NCBI GenBank assembly: GCA_965203755.1
Contig: OZ241910.1
Span: 372,001 to 436,000 of the forward strand
Direction: 5' to 3'
Source: UBA6055 sp965203755
Lineage (GTDB): Bacteria > Chloroflexota > Anaerolineae > Aggregatilineales > Phototrophicaceae
Length of the DNA stretch: 64,000 bases
The position numbers were made by a program, and so were the translations under genes. This document shows, piece after piece, positions 25,895 to 33,736 of the stretch (position 1 is its first letter; each line of letters begins with the position of its first letter). The notes below the pieces were generated by a model. That model was given only the letters and a program-made list of their open reading frames with translations, was not told the origin of the DNA and ran no database searches.

Positions 25895-26251
25895 ATGGAA
25901 ATCAATCTGTTCAATGATGCCAGCCTGGTTCCGCAGCCCAAACACAAGGTCAAAATCGAAACGTTCACCGTCAGCCCCTATCCAGATCGCTTTCGGGTGA
26001 AGGTCCAGCTGAAGCTGACACCTTTTCAAGAACGTCCCAATCTTGTGATTATGGCGCATCGCATGGATGGCAGGCAGGCAGGCGACCTGGACATTATCGC
26101 CACGATGCACTATGACAATGAATACACCATGCACCTGCGCGGCTTGGATGACCCGACCGGGCAATACACTCTGACCGCCGAGCTATATTATGAAACCCGC
26201 GATCCGCCGCAGGACCGGCGCCAAATCGAGTTTCATATCCCGCCCGAATAA
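25895..26251 (+). CDS. Hypothetical small beta-rich protein
   Basis: The 118-residue soluble protein has alternating hydrophobic strands (KVKIETFTV, FRVKVQLKL, PNLVIMAHRM, LDIIATMHY, YTMHLRGL, YTLTAELYYE) that suggest an immunoglobulin-like or similar beta sandwich. There is no signal peptide or catalytic motif, and no C-terminal Gly-Gly, so it is not an obvious ubiquitin-like sulfur carrier. It stands 12 bases after the ACT gene and 13 before the JAMM gene. Confidence 0.6.
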   Translation: MEINLFNDASLVPQPKHKVKIETFTVSPYPDRFRVKVQLKLTPFQERPNLVIMAHRMDGRQAGDLDIIATMHYDNEYTMHLRGLDDPTGQYTLTAELYYETRDPPQDRRQIEFHIPPE

Positions 26252-26264
26252 GTCTGTGGCAAAC

Positions 26265-26801
26265 ATGAGGATATCCTATCGCACTGCCCGTCAAATCGCC
26301 GACCAGGCGGCGCTGCATTATCCCAAAGAGGTCTGTGGTTTGCTGGCTGGTTCAGGAAAGCGAATTATGAAAGCGTTTCCGGTCAGCAATATCGCCGACA
26401 AGCCTGAAACGCAGTATCAGTTGCAGCCGGACGAACAACTCAAGGCGCTCAAACAAATCGACGCCGACCGCTTAACATGGATTGGCATCTACCATTCGCA
26501 TCCCAAGTCCCGCCCCATCCCCTCGCCGGCTGACATCCAACAGGCAAGCGATGACGGTCTTCTGCATTTGATTGTCTCGCTGCGGCACAGCAAGCCAAAG
26601 CTCAAGCTGTGGCGCATACAGACGGCGGCCGTAACGCCGATTGAATTGATTTTTGATACGGAGTCAAGTTTGGATGATTCCAATGAACCTCTGTCAGACA
26701 AACAAAAAATCGCCGTCATCTTGGCCGGCGCGCTAAGTCTCGCTTTAATGCTGGTGATTTCACTGACGCTCCTGCCGCCGGCGCCCGTCATCCTTCCTTA
26801 G
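26265..26801 (+). CDS. JAMM/MPN (Mov34, M67-type) metalloprotease with C-terminal membrane segment
   Basis: The 178-residue protein has the complete JAMM zinc motif: E22 (KEVCG) and H77-x-H79-x7-S87-x2-D90 (HSHP...SPAD). Bacterial relatives include Mec+, which releases cysteine from the CysO carrier, and other isopeptidases acting on ubiquitin-like proteins. A hydrophobic segment (about 152-172) ends the protein, so it is probably membrane-anchored with the protease in the cytoplasm. I chose ATG 26265; an in-frame GTG at 26256 would add three residues. No ubiquitin-like or E1-like gene is visible nearby. Confidence 0.85.
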   Translation: MRISYRTARQIADQAALHYPKEVCGLLAGSGKRIMKAFPVSNIADKPETQYQLQPDEQLKALKQIDADRLTWIGIYHSHPKSRPIPSPADIQQASDDGLLHLIVSLRHSKPKLKLWRIQTAAVTPIELIFDTESSLDDSNEPLSDKQKIAVILAGALSLALMLVISLTLLPPAPVILP

Positions 26802-26819
26802 CCAGAGGTATGCGGTTTC

Positions 26820-27641
26820 ATGCGCCTGGAACTGATAGGGATCGCGATTTTCGGCATTTTGTCGGGCGGCATCGTCAATGTCTTGGCTGACAGCCTGCCC
26901 TATCGGCGGCTTGGCCGGCCGGCCTATCCAGACGGGAGTCGGCGTCCGATTCGCGCTTGGCTGGGCATCACCGCATTTCTCTTCAGTCGCCGGCGACCGC
27001 CGCAAGCCAATGAGCCCAAACTTGGCTGGCGTTATCCGATTACGGAGACCGCAACCGCCGCGCTGATGGTCGCTGCGTACATTATCATGGGCAGAACCGC
27101 GGATGTTTCCGGCGGACAAATGCTTATTTGGCTGATTGACATGGCGATTTTCATGTTAATCGCGGTCATTGACCTGGAACACAGACTGATTATGTTCGCG
27201 GCTGTCATTCCGGCTGGTGTCCTCGCTTTGGTGGACGCCGCGCTTTTTCCGAATCCTCTGCCGACGCTGGCGTCCTCGCTCGCCGGCGGCGCGTTCGGCT
27301 TCGTCATCTTCTACCTTGTCTATCAGGGCGGTTATCTTTTCCGGCGTCTTGTGGAGCGAATGCGCGGAGAAAAAATCCATACCCTGGCCTTTGGCTTTGG
27401 CGATGTCATGCTGGCTGGTCTAAGCGGGCTGATGATTGGATTGCCGGATGTGATTCTGGCGCTGTTCATTTCGATATTTCTGGGGGCGATTGGCGCTGTT
27501 TTTTATCTCGGCTTTGGCTTGTTCGCCGCCAGACGCTATCGCCCCTATACCGCTATCCCATACGGGCCATATATCGTCACGGCTACCATCATGGTGATGT
27601 TTTTTGGCGCCGAACTGGGCCCGCTATTGCTCGGCTATTAG
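26820..27641 (+). CDS. Prepilin peptidase, A24 family, without the Cys-containing methylase domain
   Basis: The 273-residue polytopic protein has the two catalytic aspartates: D118 in AVIDLEHRLI and D195 in FGFGDVML. The N-terminus starts FGILSGGIVNVLADSLPYRR as in PilD, but the zinc-binding CxxC pair of the methyltransferase region is absent and the loop is Arg/Pro-rich. It would cleave class III prepilin leaders. No pilin or secretion ATPase gene lies in the window, so its substrate is elsewhere. It overlaps the convergent mnmA by 18 bases. Confidence 0.88.
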   Translation: MRLELIGIAIFGILSGGIVNVLADSLPYRRLGRPAYPDGSRRPIRAWLGITAFLFSRRRPPQANEPKLGWRYPITETATAALMVAAYIIMGRTADVSGGQMLIWLIDMAIFMLIAVIDLEHRLIMFAAVIPAGVLALVDAALFPNPLPTLASSLAGGAFGFVIFYLVYQGGYLFRRLVERMRGEKIHTLAFGFGDVMLAGLSGLMIGLPDVILALFISIFLGAIGAVFYLGFGLFAARRYRPYTAIPYGPYIVTATIMVMFFGAELGPLLLGY

Positions 27642-28736
27642 CGGCGAGGCTTCAAACCGGGTGATGTTTCCGCCGCCGAGGCAAACATCGCCGGCATACA
27701 TCACCGCCGCCTGTCCGGGCGTAATATCGCGCTGCGGCTCATCAAATCTCACTTTGATCTGTCGGTCATCGCGCGGTTCAATAAGCGCCGGCTGCGGGCT
27801 TGACCTGTATCGGATTTTAACCGCAGCCCGAAACGGTTCTTGCGGCGCGATACCGCTGACCCAATGAACTCGAGCAGCCAGCAAGGCATCGCGCCCAAGT
27901 TCGGCGCCGGTCCCCACAACCAGCGCGTTCTGATTATGATTCATCGCCAGCACATACAGCGGTTCGGTGTATGAAACGCCCAAGCCCTTGCGCTGACCAA
28001 TGGTATAGTTGGACAAGCCGCGATGCTCGCCCAAAAGCTCTCCGTTTTGGCGCACAATCGGGCCGGGCTTCATCACATCGGGCGCATGCAGGCGCAGGAA
28101 ACTCCGATAATCCTGACTGCCGAGGAAGCACAGATCCTGGCTGTCCTTCTTGCTTTCCACATTCAAGCCGAATTTCAGCGCCAGCCGGCGGACTTCCGCC
28201 TTGGGATATTCGCCAACCGGAAACAGAGTCCGGCGAAGCTGCCGCTGTCCCATCACACTAAGGGCATAGCTTTGGTCTTTGCTGGCGTCCAGGCCGGTTC
28301 GCAAACGAAAACGGCCGGCTGAATCGCGGTCGATGCGCGCATAATGGCCGGTCGCCAGATAATCGGCATCCAGCGCCATCGCATGATTCAGCAGCCAGTC
28401 AAAGCGGATATGCCGATTGCATTCCAGGCACGGATTGGGCGTAAGACCGCCGCGGTGCTGCTCAATGAAGTATCGCACGACCTTGTTCCGAAAGACCGCT
28501 TTGGTATCGAGAACATAAAAGGGGATGCCAATTTTGTCGGCCACGGCGCCGGCGTCGGCCATCTGCTGCGGCGTGCAGCAGCGATTGTGCGCCGCGCCGC
28601 CCATCGCTGAATCTGACCACAGGCGCATCATCATGCCGACCACATCATAGCCGGCCTCAACCAATAAAGCCGCCGCGACCGAGCTATCCACGCCGCCGCT
28701 CATGGCGACAGCCACGCGCGTAGTTGCCCGACTCAC
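27624..28736 (-). CDS. mnmA: tRNA-specific 2-thiouridylase MnmA
   Basis: It makes 2-thiouridine at position 34 of tRNA for Lys, Glu and Gln using sulfur from a cysteine desulfurase relay. The 370-residue protein has the PP-loop SGGVDSSVAA near residue 13, the catalytic cysteine in NPCLECN and the second one in DSQDLCFLG, then ATGHYAR and TIGQRKGLGV. I chose GTG 28736: it overlaps the iscS stop as GTGA and has GGGAG eight bases upstream; a GTG at 28745 is too close to that site. It is second gene of the iscS-mnmA unit. Confidence 0.95.
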   Translation of the reverse strand: MSRATTRVAVAMSGGVDSSVAAALLVEAGYDVVGMMMRLWSDSAMGGAAHNRCCTPQQMADAGAVADKIGIPFYVLDTKAVFRNKVVRYFIEQHRGGLTPNPCLECNRHIRFDWLLNHAMALDADYLATGHYARIDRDSAGRFRLRTGLDASKDQSYALSVMGQRQLRRTLFPVGEYPKAEVRRLALKFGLNVESKKDSQDLCFLGSQDYRSFLRLHAPDVMKPGPIVRQNGELLGEHRGLSNYTIGQRKGLGVSYTEPLYVLAMNHNQNALVVGTGAELGRDALLAARVHWVSGIAPQEPFRAAVKIRYRSSPQPALIEPRDDRQIKVRFDEPQRDITPGQAAVMYAGDVCLGGGNITRFEASPLIAEQ

Positions 28737-29911
28737 TTCATCCACTCCCGGCTCAATGCGCTCAACCTGTCAACCGCCGCGACCAGCGCGTCAGTGGCAT
28801 AGCGAATGTCGGCTTGGGTCGTATCCATGCCTACCGACAGCCGCAAGCCGCATTTCGCCTGCTCTGGCGTGCAGCCAATCGCCATCAGCGCTTCGGACGG
28901 TTTCGGATCGCCGGTCTTGCAGGCCGAGCCGCTGCTGGCGGCGATCCCTTTCATATCCAAGTGCATTAGAAGCAGGTTGGCATCGATCCCTTCGAGGACG
29001 AAACTGGCATGAGACGGCAGCCGACGTTCAGGGTGGCCGCTCAATTTGGCGCCGGGCAATCGCTCCAGGATGCCTTGAATCAAGCGGTCGCGCAGCGCCT
29101 TGAAGCGCGCCGTTCTTTGTTCATTTTCGGCATGCGCCAGTTCGAGCGCTTTCGCCAATCCAACAATCAAGGGGGTATTGTGCGTTCCCGCCCGCCGGCC
29201 GCGTTCATGGCCGCCGCCGCTTTGGGCGGCCGTTAATTCGATGCCTTCCCTGACATACAGAAGGCCGACGCCTTTTGGTCCATAGAATTTATGCGCCGAC
29301 AGGCTAAGCATATCCACGCCGAGCGCGTTGACGTCCAGGTCCAGCTGGCCGCCAGCCTGAACCGCATCGGTATGAAACAGGATGTCATTGTCGCCGGCGA
29401 TGGCAGACAAAGCAGCCAAGTCTTGAATCGCGCCAAGCTCGTTGCTGGCATACATGATGCTGGCGACTGCGCCGCCCCGCTCGCACGTTGCCCGGAACAC
29501 ATCCACATCGACCAACCCATATTGGTCGACGGGCACGATTTCAGTCTCAAAATCCATCAGCCAGCCCATTTGCCGCACGGTATGAAGCACGGCGCTGTGT
29601 TCGACCGGCGATGTGATCAGTCGAGACGGCTTGCCGCGCTGCTTTGCCCGCCAGCCGGCGCCTCGTATTGCCAGGTTGTCGCTTTCCGAACCGCCGCCGG
29701 TAAAGACAATTTCGGCAGGCTTGCAATTCAAAACGCGCGCGACTGAAGCGCGCGCGTCTTCGACAGCCTGTTCAGCTTTGCGCCCAAAGCGGTGCGATGA
29801 GGATGGATTGCCATACACCTCACTAAAGTACGGCATCATGGCTTCCAATACGCGCCGGTCAACTGGCGTTGATGCGGAATAATCGAGATACACCTCGGGT
29901 TTGGCGGTCAT
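28733..29911 (-). CDS. iscS: Cysteine desulfurase, IscS/NifS family
   Basis: This PLP enzyme takes sulfur from cysteine. The 392-residue protein has the start VYLDYSASTPVD, FTGGGSESDN, the PLP-lysine in SLSAHKFYGPKG and the mobile catalytic cysteine in SSGSACKTGD. This arrangement fits group I IscS/NifS enzymes. I chose ATG 29911, 40 bases from the promoter -10; the open frame upstream (to 29995) crosses the promoter and is not coding. It feeds sulfur to MnmA in the overlapping downstream gene. Confidence 0.95.
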   Translation of the reverse strand: MTAKPEVYLDYSASTPVDRRVLEAMMPYFSEVYGNPSSSHRFGRKAEQAVEDARASVARVLNCKPAEIVFTGGGSESDNLAIRGAGWRAKQRGKPSRLITSPVEHSAVLHTVRQMGWLMDFETEIVPVDQYGLVDVDVFRATCERGGAVASIMYASNELGAIQDLAALSAIAGDNDILFHTDAVQAGGQLDLDVNALGVDMLSLSAHKFYGPKGVGLLYVREGIELTAAQSGGGHERGRRAGTHNTPLIVGLAKALELAHAENEQRTARFKALRDRLIQGILERLPGAKLSGHPERRLPSHASFVLEGIDANLLLMHLDMKGIAASSGSACKTGDPKPSEALMAIGCTPEQAKCGLRLSVGMDTTQADIRYATDALVAAVDRLSALSREWMK

Positions 29912-29950
29912 AGCTAACGTTCGCTTCACCGATTCTTGCAGGACATTGCT

Positions 29951-29979
29951 ATTGTAAACCAACATGGCAGCCTTGTCAG
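29951..29979 (-). promoter_or_regulatory. Promoter of iscS-mnmA
   Basis: On the minus strand CTGACA (29974-29979) and TACAAT (29951-29956) are exactly 17 bases apart, about 40 bases upstream of the iscS start. The rest of the 359-base gap to eno holds only the divergent eno promoter and purine-rich sequence with no gene I can support. Confidence 0.6.
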
Positions 29980-30203
29980 GACAGACTGTGACCAAGACCG
30001 GGCAATCGTATCAAAATCAGCCGGCAAAACCGCGGCCTTTTGGTCGACTTTCGCAGCTTGTTCCGCGATACCCTTTCGAACGGCGGCGGGGGCGGCGATT
30101 GAGCAATGAGGCGCGGGGGCATGGGGCGCGGCGCTTCAAGGCCGATGCGCTATGGTGCGGTTGCCCTGATGACAAAGAAACGGCTGTGTAGGCTTCGCGC
30201 CAA

Positions 30204-30212
30204 TGATATACT
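30204..30212 (+). promoter_or_regulatory. Extended -10 promoter of eno-pyk
   Basis: TGATATACT (TGn plus TATACT) lies 58 bases before the eno start codon. No good -35 is seen at 16-18 bases, as with gap. Confidence 0.45.
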
Positions 30213-30270
30213 ATCATACTGGACATTTAGGACTGCCTTGATTGGATAAATTGACAGGAGACAGGAAGTT

Positions 30271-31566
30271 ATGCCAACCATTAGCAAAGTTCACGGACGC
30301 GAAGTGCTGGATTCACGCGGCAACCCCACCATTGAAGTAGAGATTCACTTGTCAGAGGGCAGTCTGGGTCGGGCGATTGTCCCCAGCGGCGCGTCGACCG
30401 GCGAGCATGAAGCGCTGGAGATGCGGGATGGCGACCAGGGGCGATACTTCGGCAAGGGCGTTCTCCAAGCCGTCGCTGCCGTCAACCATGCGATTGCGCC
30501 GGCATTGCTGGGGCTTGAGCCTTACGATCAAAAATTGGTCGATGAACTCATGCTGGAGCTTGACGGGACGGCTGGCAAAAGCAAATTGGGCGCGAACGCC
30601 ATTCTGGGGGTATCGCTGGCGCTGGCGCAGGCGGCCGCCAACAGCCTGCGTCTGCCTTTGTATGCTTATCTGGGCGGCATCCATGCCCATGTCCTGCCCG
30701 CGCCGATGATGAACATTATGAACGGGGGCAAGCATGCGCTGGGCAGCACCGATTTCCAGGAATTTATGGTCATGCCCGTCGGCGCCCCGACCTTCCGCGA
30801 AGCATTGCGCTGGGGCGCGGAAGTCTATCATCAGCTGAAGCAGGTTTTGCATCACCGGGGATATGCGACCACTGTCGGCGACGAAGGCGGATTCGCCCCC
30901 AGCTTGGGGAGCAATGAGGCCGCTCTGGATATGATTATGGAAGCCATCGAAAAAGCCGGCTATCAAGCCGGGGAAGATATTTTCATTGCGCTTGACCCGG
31001 CGGCGTCGGAAATCTATGAAGCGGGTCAGTATCATCTCGAAATTGAAGGCCGGCGGCTTGACGGCGAAGCCATGGTGGATTTTTGGAGCGACTGGTGTGA
31101 CCGCTATCCCATTATTTCGATTGAAGATGGCCTCGACGAAAACGATTGGGAAAACTGGCCGCGGCTGGTCGCTGCCATCGGCGACCGCGTTCAAATCGTT
31201 GGCGATGACCTGCTGGTCACCAATGTCGAAAAAGTCAAGCGCGCCATCACCGAAAAAGCCGCCAATTCGCTTTTGTTCAAGGTCAATCAAATCGGTTCCC
31301 TGACCGAAGCGTTCGCGGCCGCTCAAATGGCGCAGCGGCACAATATGACTGTGGTCACCAGTCATCGCAGCGGCGAATCGGAAGACCATGCCATTGCCGA
31401 TATCGCCGTGGCCATGAACAGCGGCCAAATCAAGACCGGCGCCCCCGCGCGCGCCGAACGCACCGCGAAGTACAATCAGTTGCTTCGCATCGAGGAAGGT
31501 CTTGGCGATGCGGCCCGTTATGCCGGCCGGAGCGCTTTCGCCAACTTGAACATGGACGTTGAATAG
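30271..31566 (+). CDS. eno: Enolase
   Basis: It dehydrates 2-phosphoglycerate to phosphoenolpyruvate. The 431-residue length is typical. Sequence marks include GREVLDSRGNPTIEVE, PSGASTGEHEA (mobile loop), GDEGGFAP, the metal-binding SIEDGLDE and VGDDLLVTN, and the active-site KVNQIGS and SHRSGESED, where the SHRSGE loop is complete. A GGAGACAGGAAG ribosome binding site precedes the ATG. pyk begins 25 bases after the stop. Confidence 0.98.
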   Translation: MPTISKVHGREVLDSRGNPTIEVEIHLSEGSLGRAIVPSGASTGEHEALEMRDGDQGRYFGKGVLQAVAAVNHAIAPALLGLEPYDQKLVDELMLELDGTAGKSKLGANAILGVSLALAQAAANSLRLPLYAYLGGIHAHVLPAPMMNIMNGGKHALGSTDFQEFMVMPVGAPTFREALRWGAEVYHQLKQVLHHRGYATTVGDEGGFAPSLGSNEAALDMIMEAIEKAGYQAGEDIFIALDPAASEIYEAGQYHLEIEGRRLDGEAMVDFWSDWCDRYPIISIEDGLDENDWENWPRLVAAIGDRVQIVGDDLLVTNVEKVKRAITEKAANSLLFKVNQIGSLTEAFAAAQMAQRHNMTVVTSHRSGESEDHAIADIAVAMNSGQIKTGAPARAERTAKYNQLLRIEEGLGDAARYAGRSAFANLNMDVE

Positions 31567-31591
31567 ACCAAAATGCCGAAAGGGAACCAGC

Positions 31592-33061
31592 GTGCTGCTC
31601 GATTTATACAGCAAACACACCAAAATTGTGGCGACTATTGGCCCCGCCTCGCGCGATGGCGAAACCCTGCGAGCCATGATTCGGGCTGGCATGAATGTGG
31701 CTCGAATCAACTTTTCGCATGGCAATCATCAGATCCATGGCGATACCATTGACACCGTTCGCCGCATCGCCGCCGAAGAGGGCGCCGTCGTCGCTATTTT
31801 GTGTGACATCCAAGGGCCCAAAATTCGCATTGGCGAACTCGCCCAAGAGCCGATGATGCTTGAAGCCGGCGAGGCCATCGCGTTAACGTTGGATGACGTG
31901 ATTGGAAGCGCGGGGCTGGTATCGCTGCCTCATCCTGAATTTGTCAAGGATATCAAAGTGGGAACGATGCTCTTGCTTGATGATGGCAATCTGCAATTCC
32001 AGGTTACAGAAACCACGGCGCGGCGCCTTGTCTGCGATGTCGTGGTGGGCGGCGCTCTCAAGTCGCGAAAAGGGGTATCCGCGCCCAAGGCCAAACTGAC
32101 GCTTTCGGCAATCACCGAGAAAGACTGTCAAGATATCGAATTCGCCCTATCGAAAAGCTGTGACTATATGGCGATGTCGTTTGTGCGGTCGGCAGATGAC
32201 ATCCATGAATTGCAGCGGCTCATGGAGCGACTCGGCAAACAGGCCGCCATCATCGCCAAGATCGAAATGGGCGAAGCGCTGGACAATATCGAAGACATCA
32301 TCGAAAGCTGCGCTGGGATTATGGTCGCGCGCGGCGACCTCGGCGTCGAAACGCCGGCCGAAGAGGTCCCGCTCCATCAAAAGCGAATCATTGCCCTTTG
32401 CAACGGCGCCGCCAAGCCGGTGATTACAGCGACGCAAATGCTGGAATCCATGACCCAGAATCCGCGGCCGACCCGCGCCGAAGCCAGCGATGTTTACAAT
32501 GCCATCATTGACGGCACCGACGCCATTATGTTAAGCGCCGAGAGCGCCAGCGGCGCCTATCCGGTCCGCGCGGTTGAAGTGATGGCCAAAATCGCCATGA
32601 TCGCCGAGCAGCATTTGAAGGGCGCCGGCTTGCAATCGAATGCAGCCGCCATCATCAAGCCGCCGGGAAACGAAGGGGCAGGATATATTTCTGATGCGAT
32701 CAGCAAAGCAACCTTTGACATTTCGGAAATCATCAGTCCGACCGCCATTGTCACCACCAGCCTGTCGGGTTATACGACCAGACGGGTAGCCAAAGAACGG
32801 CCCGGCACACCCATCTTATGTATGACCCCAAACCCAATCACGCAGCGGCGAATGGCATTGGTTTGGGGTGTCATTCCTTTGCTCGTCCAGGAATTTGGCA
32901 CTATTGACGAGATGATCAGCATTATCGTCCGCGCCGCCCATGACAAAAAGCTGGTTAACCGCGGCGACCGGCTGATTATTATCGCCGGTGTTCCCTTTGG
33001 CATTGACGGGCAGACGAATCTGATCAAGATTCATACCGTCGGCGAAGAAGCCGAAATCTAG
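31592..33061 (+). CDS. pyk: Pyruvate kinase
   Basis: It transfers phosphate from phosphoenolpyruvate to ADP. The 489-residue protein begins SKHTKIVATIGPAS and has GMNVARINFSHG, DIQGPKIRIG, the catalytic IIAKIEMGEAL (K in the signature helix) and MVARGDLGVE, then TQMLESM and NAIIDGTDAIMLS. The C-terminal domain (about 350-489) is complete. The start is GTG 31592 with AAAGGGA about eight bases upstream; the alternative TTG start at 31559 would overlap the eno stop and has no better site. It is the second gene after eno. Confidence 0.97.
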   Translation: MLLDLYSKHTKIVATIGPASRDGETLRAMIRAGMNVARINFSHGNHQIHGDTIDTVRRIAAEEGAVVAILCDIQGPKIRIGELAQEPMMLEAGEAIALTLDDVIGSAGLVSLPHPEFVKDIKVGTMLLLDDGNLQFQVTETTARRLVCDVVVGGALKSRKGVSAPKAKLTLSAITEKDCQDIEFALSKSCDYMAMSFVRSADDIHELQRLMERLGKQAAIIAKIEMGEALDNIEDIIESCAGIMVARGDLGVETPAEEVPLHQKRIIALCNGAAKPVITATQMLESMTQNPRPTRAEASDVYNAIIDGTDAIMLSAESASGAYPVRAVEVMAKIAMIAEQHLKGAGLQSNAAAIIKPPGNEGAGYISDAISKATFDISEIISPTAIVTTSLSGYTTRRVAKERPGTPILCMTPNPITQRRMALVWGVIPLLVQEFGTIDEMISIIVRAAHDKKLVNRGDRLIIIAGVPFGIDGQTNLIKIHTVGEEAEI

Positions 33062-33099
33062 GGGGATCGATGCCGCCCCGCTCGCGCAGCCGTCAGGAT

Positions 33100-33666
33100 T
33101 TATGGACGATAATCCTCACGATCTACGAATTGCACCGCATCGTCCCAGCCAAGCTGCTGTTCTGCATTGGGTGAAGGGGGCTCGATTGACGGCGGCTCGG
33201 ACGGCTTGACGTGCCGAGAATCGGTTGCGATTTTGCCATCGGAAGTATAATTGATCTGGCTGGCGGTGCAGCTTGGACAGATGTTCCACGGCAATTCGAG
33301 CAGATAACCGCAGTCTACACAGGTTTTCTTGAGGCGCGTATGGCAATAGGGACAGGCTTGCCAATCATGTTGAGTGCGTTGTCCGCAGCCGGGGCAGCCG
33401 GGTTTTTCTTCGATTTCTTGCAGCAGCGCTTCTTCTTCCAAAGACCGTTCGTATGCTTCGGAGAGGCTTTCGCGGGGGCGCAGCAGGACATAAACGAATA
33501 ATCCCGGCAGGTTGAGCAGGGCGACCAAAATAGCAGCCAGGACCCGCGCCAGCGGGTCGCGCGAACGAACCCGCATGTCCCGGTAAGCCCAGATGACCAT
33601 CGCAAACCAGAAAACCACAACATTGACGCCAACGAAAAGGGTCAGGATTAGAAACAAATCGCCCAT
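33100..33666 (-). CDS. Membrane protein with paired zinc ribbons
   Basis: The 188-residue protein has two N-terminal hydrophobic segments (about 3-25 and 39-57, PLDc_N-like spacing), an acidic linker, and two Cys4 zinc-ribbon modules: CPGCG...CPYC and CVDCG...CPSC. The last 50 residues are Pro/Ser-rich and look disordered. I chose ATG 33666, with GGGAG upstream, over the open frame that begins at 33759. The function is unknown. It converges with pyk and lies just downstream of another minus-strand membrane protein. Confidence 0.65.
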   Translation of the reverse strand: MGDLFLILTLFVGVNVVVFWFAMVIWAYRDMRVRSRDPLARVLAAILVALLNLPGLFVYVLLRPRESLSEAYERSLEEEALLQEIEEKPGCPGCGQRTQHDWQACPYCHTRLKKTCVDCGYLLELPWNICPSCTASQINYTSDGKIATDSRHVKPSEPPSIEPPSPNAEQQLGWDDAVQFVDREDYRP

Positions 33667-33736
33667 CGAAAAACTCCCAATGACATTCCGCCGCCCAGTC
33701 CCCGAATGATGAGCGCCGGCTGCGGATTGAACCCAG

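Noticed and set aside
30352..31725. 457-codon minus-strand frame opposite eno and pyk
   Set aside because: It mirrors the enolase coding sequence; the plus-strand frame encodes a textbook enolase. No independent start signal.
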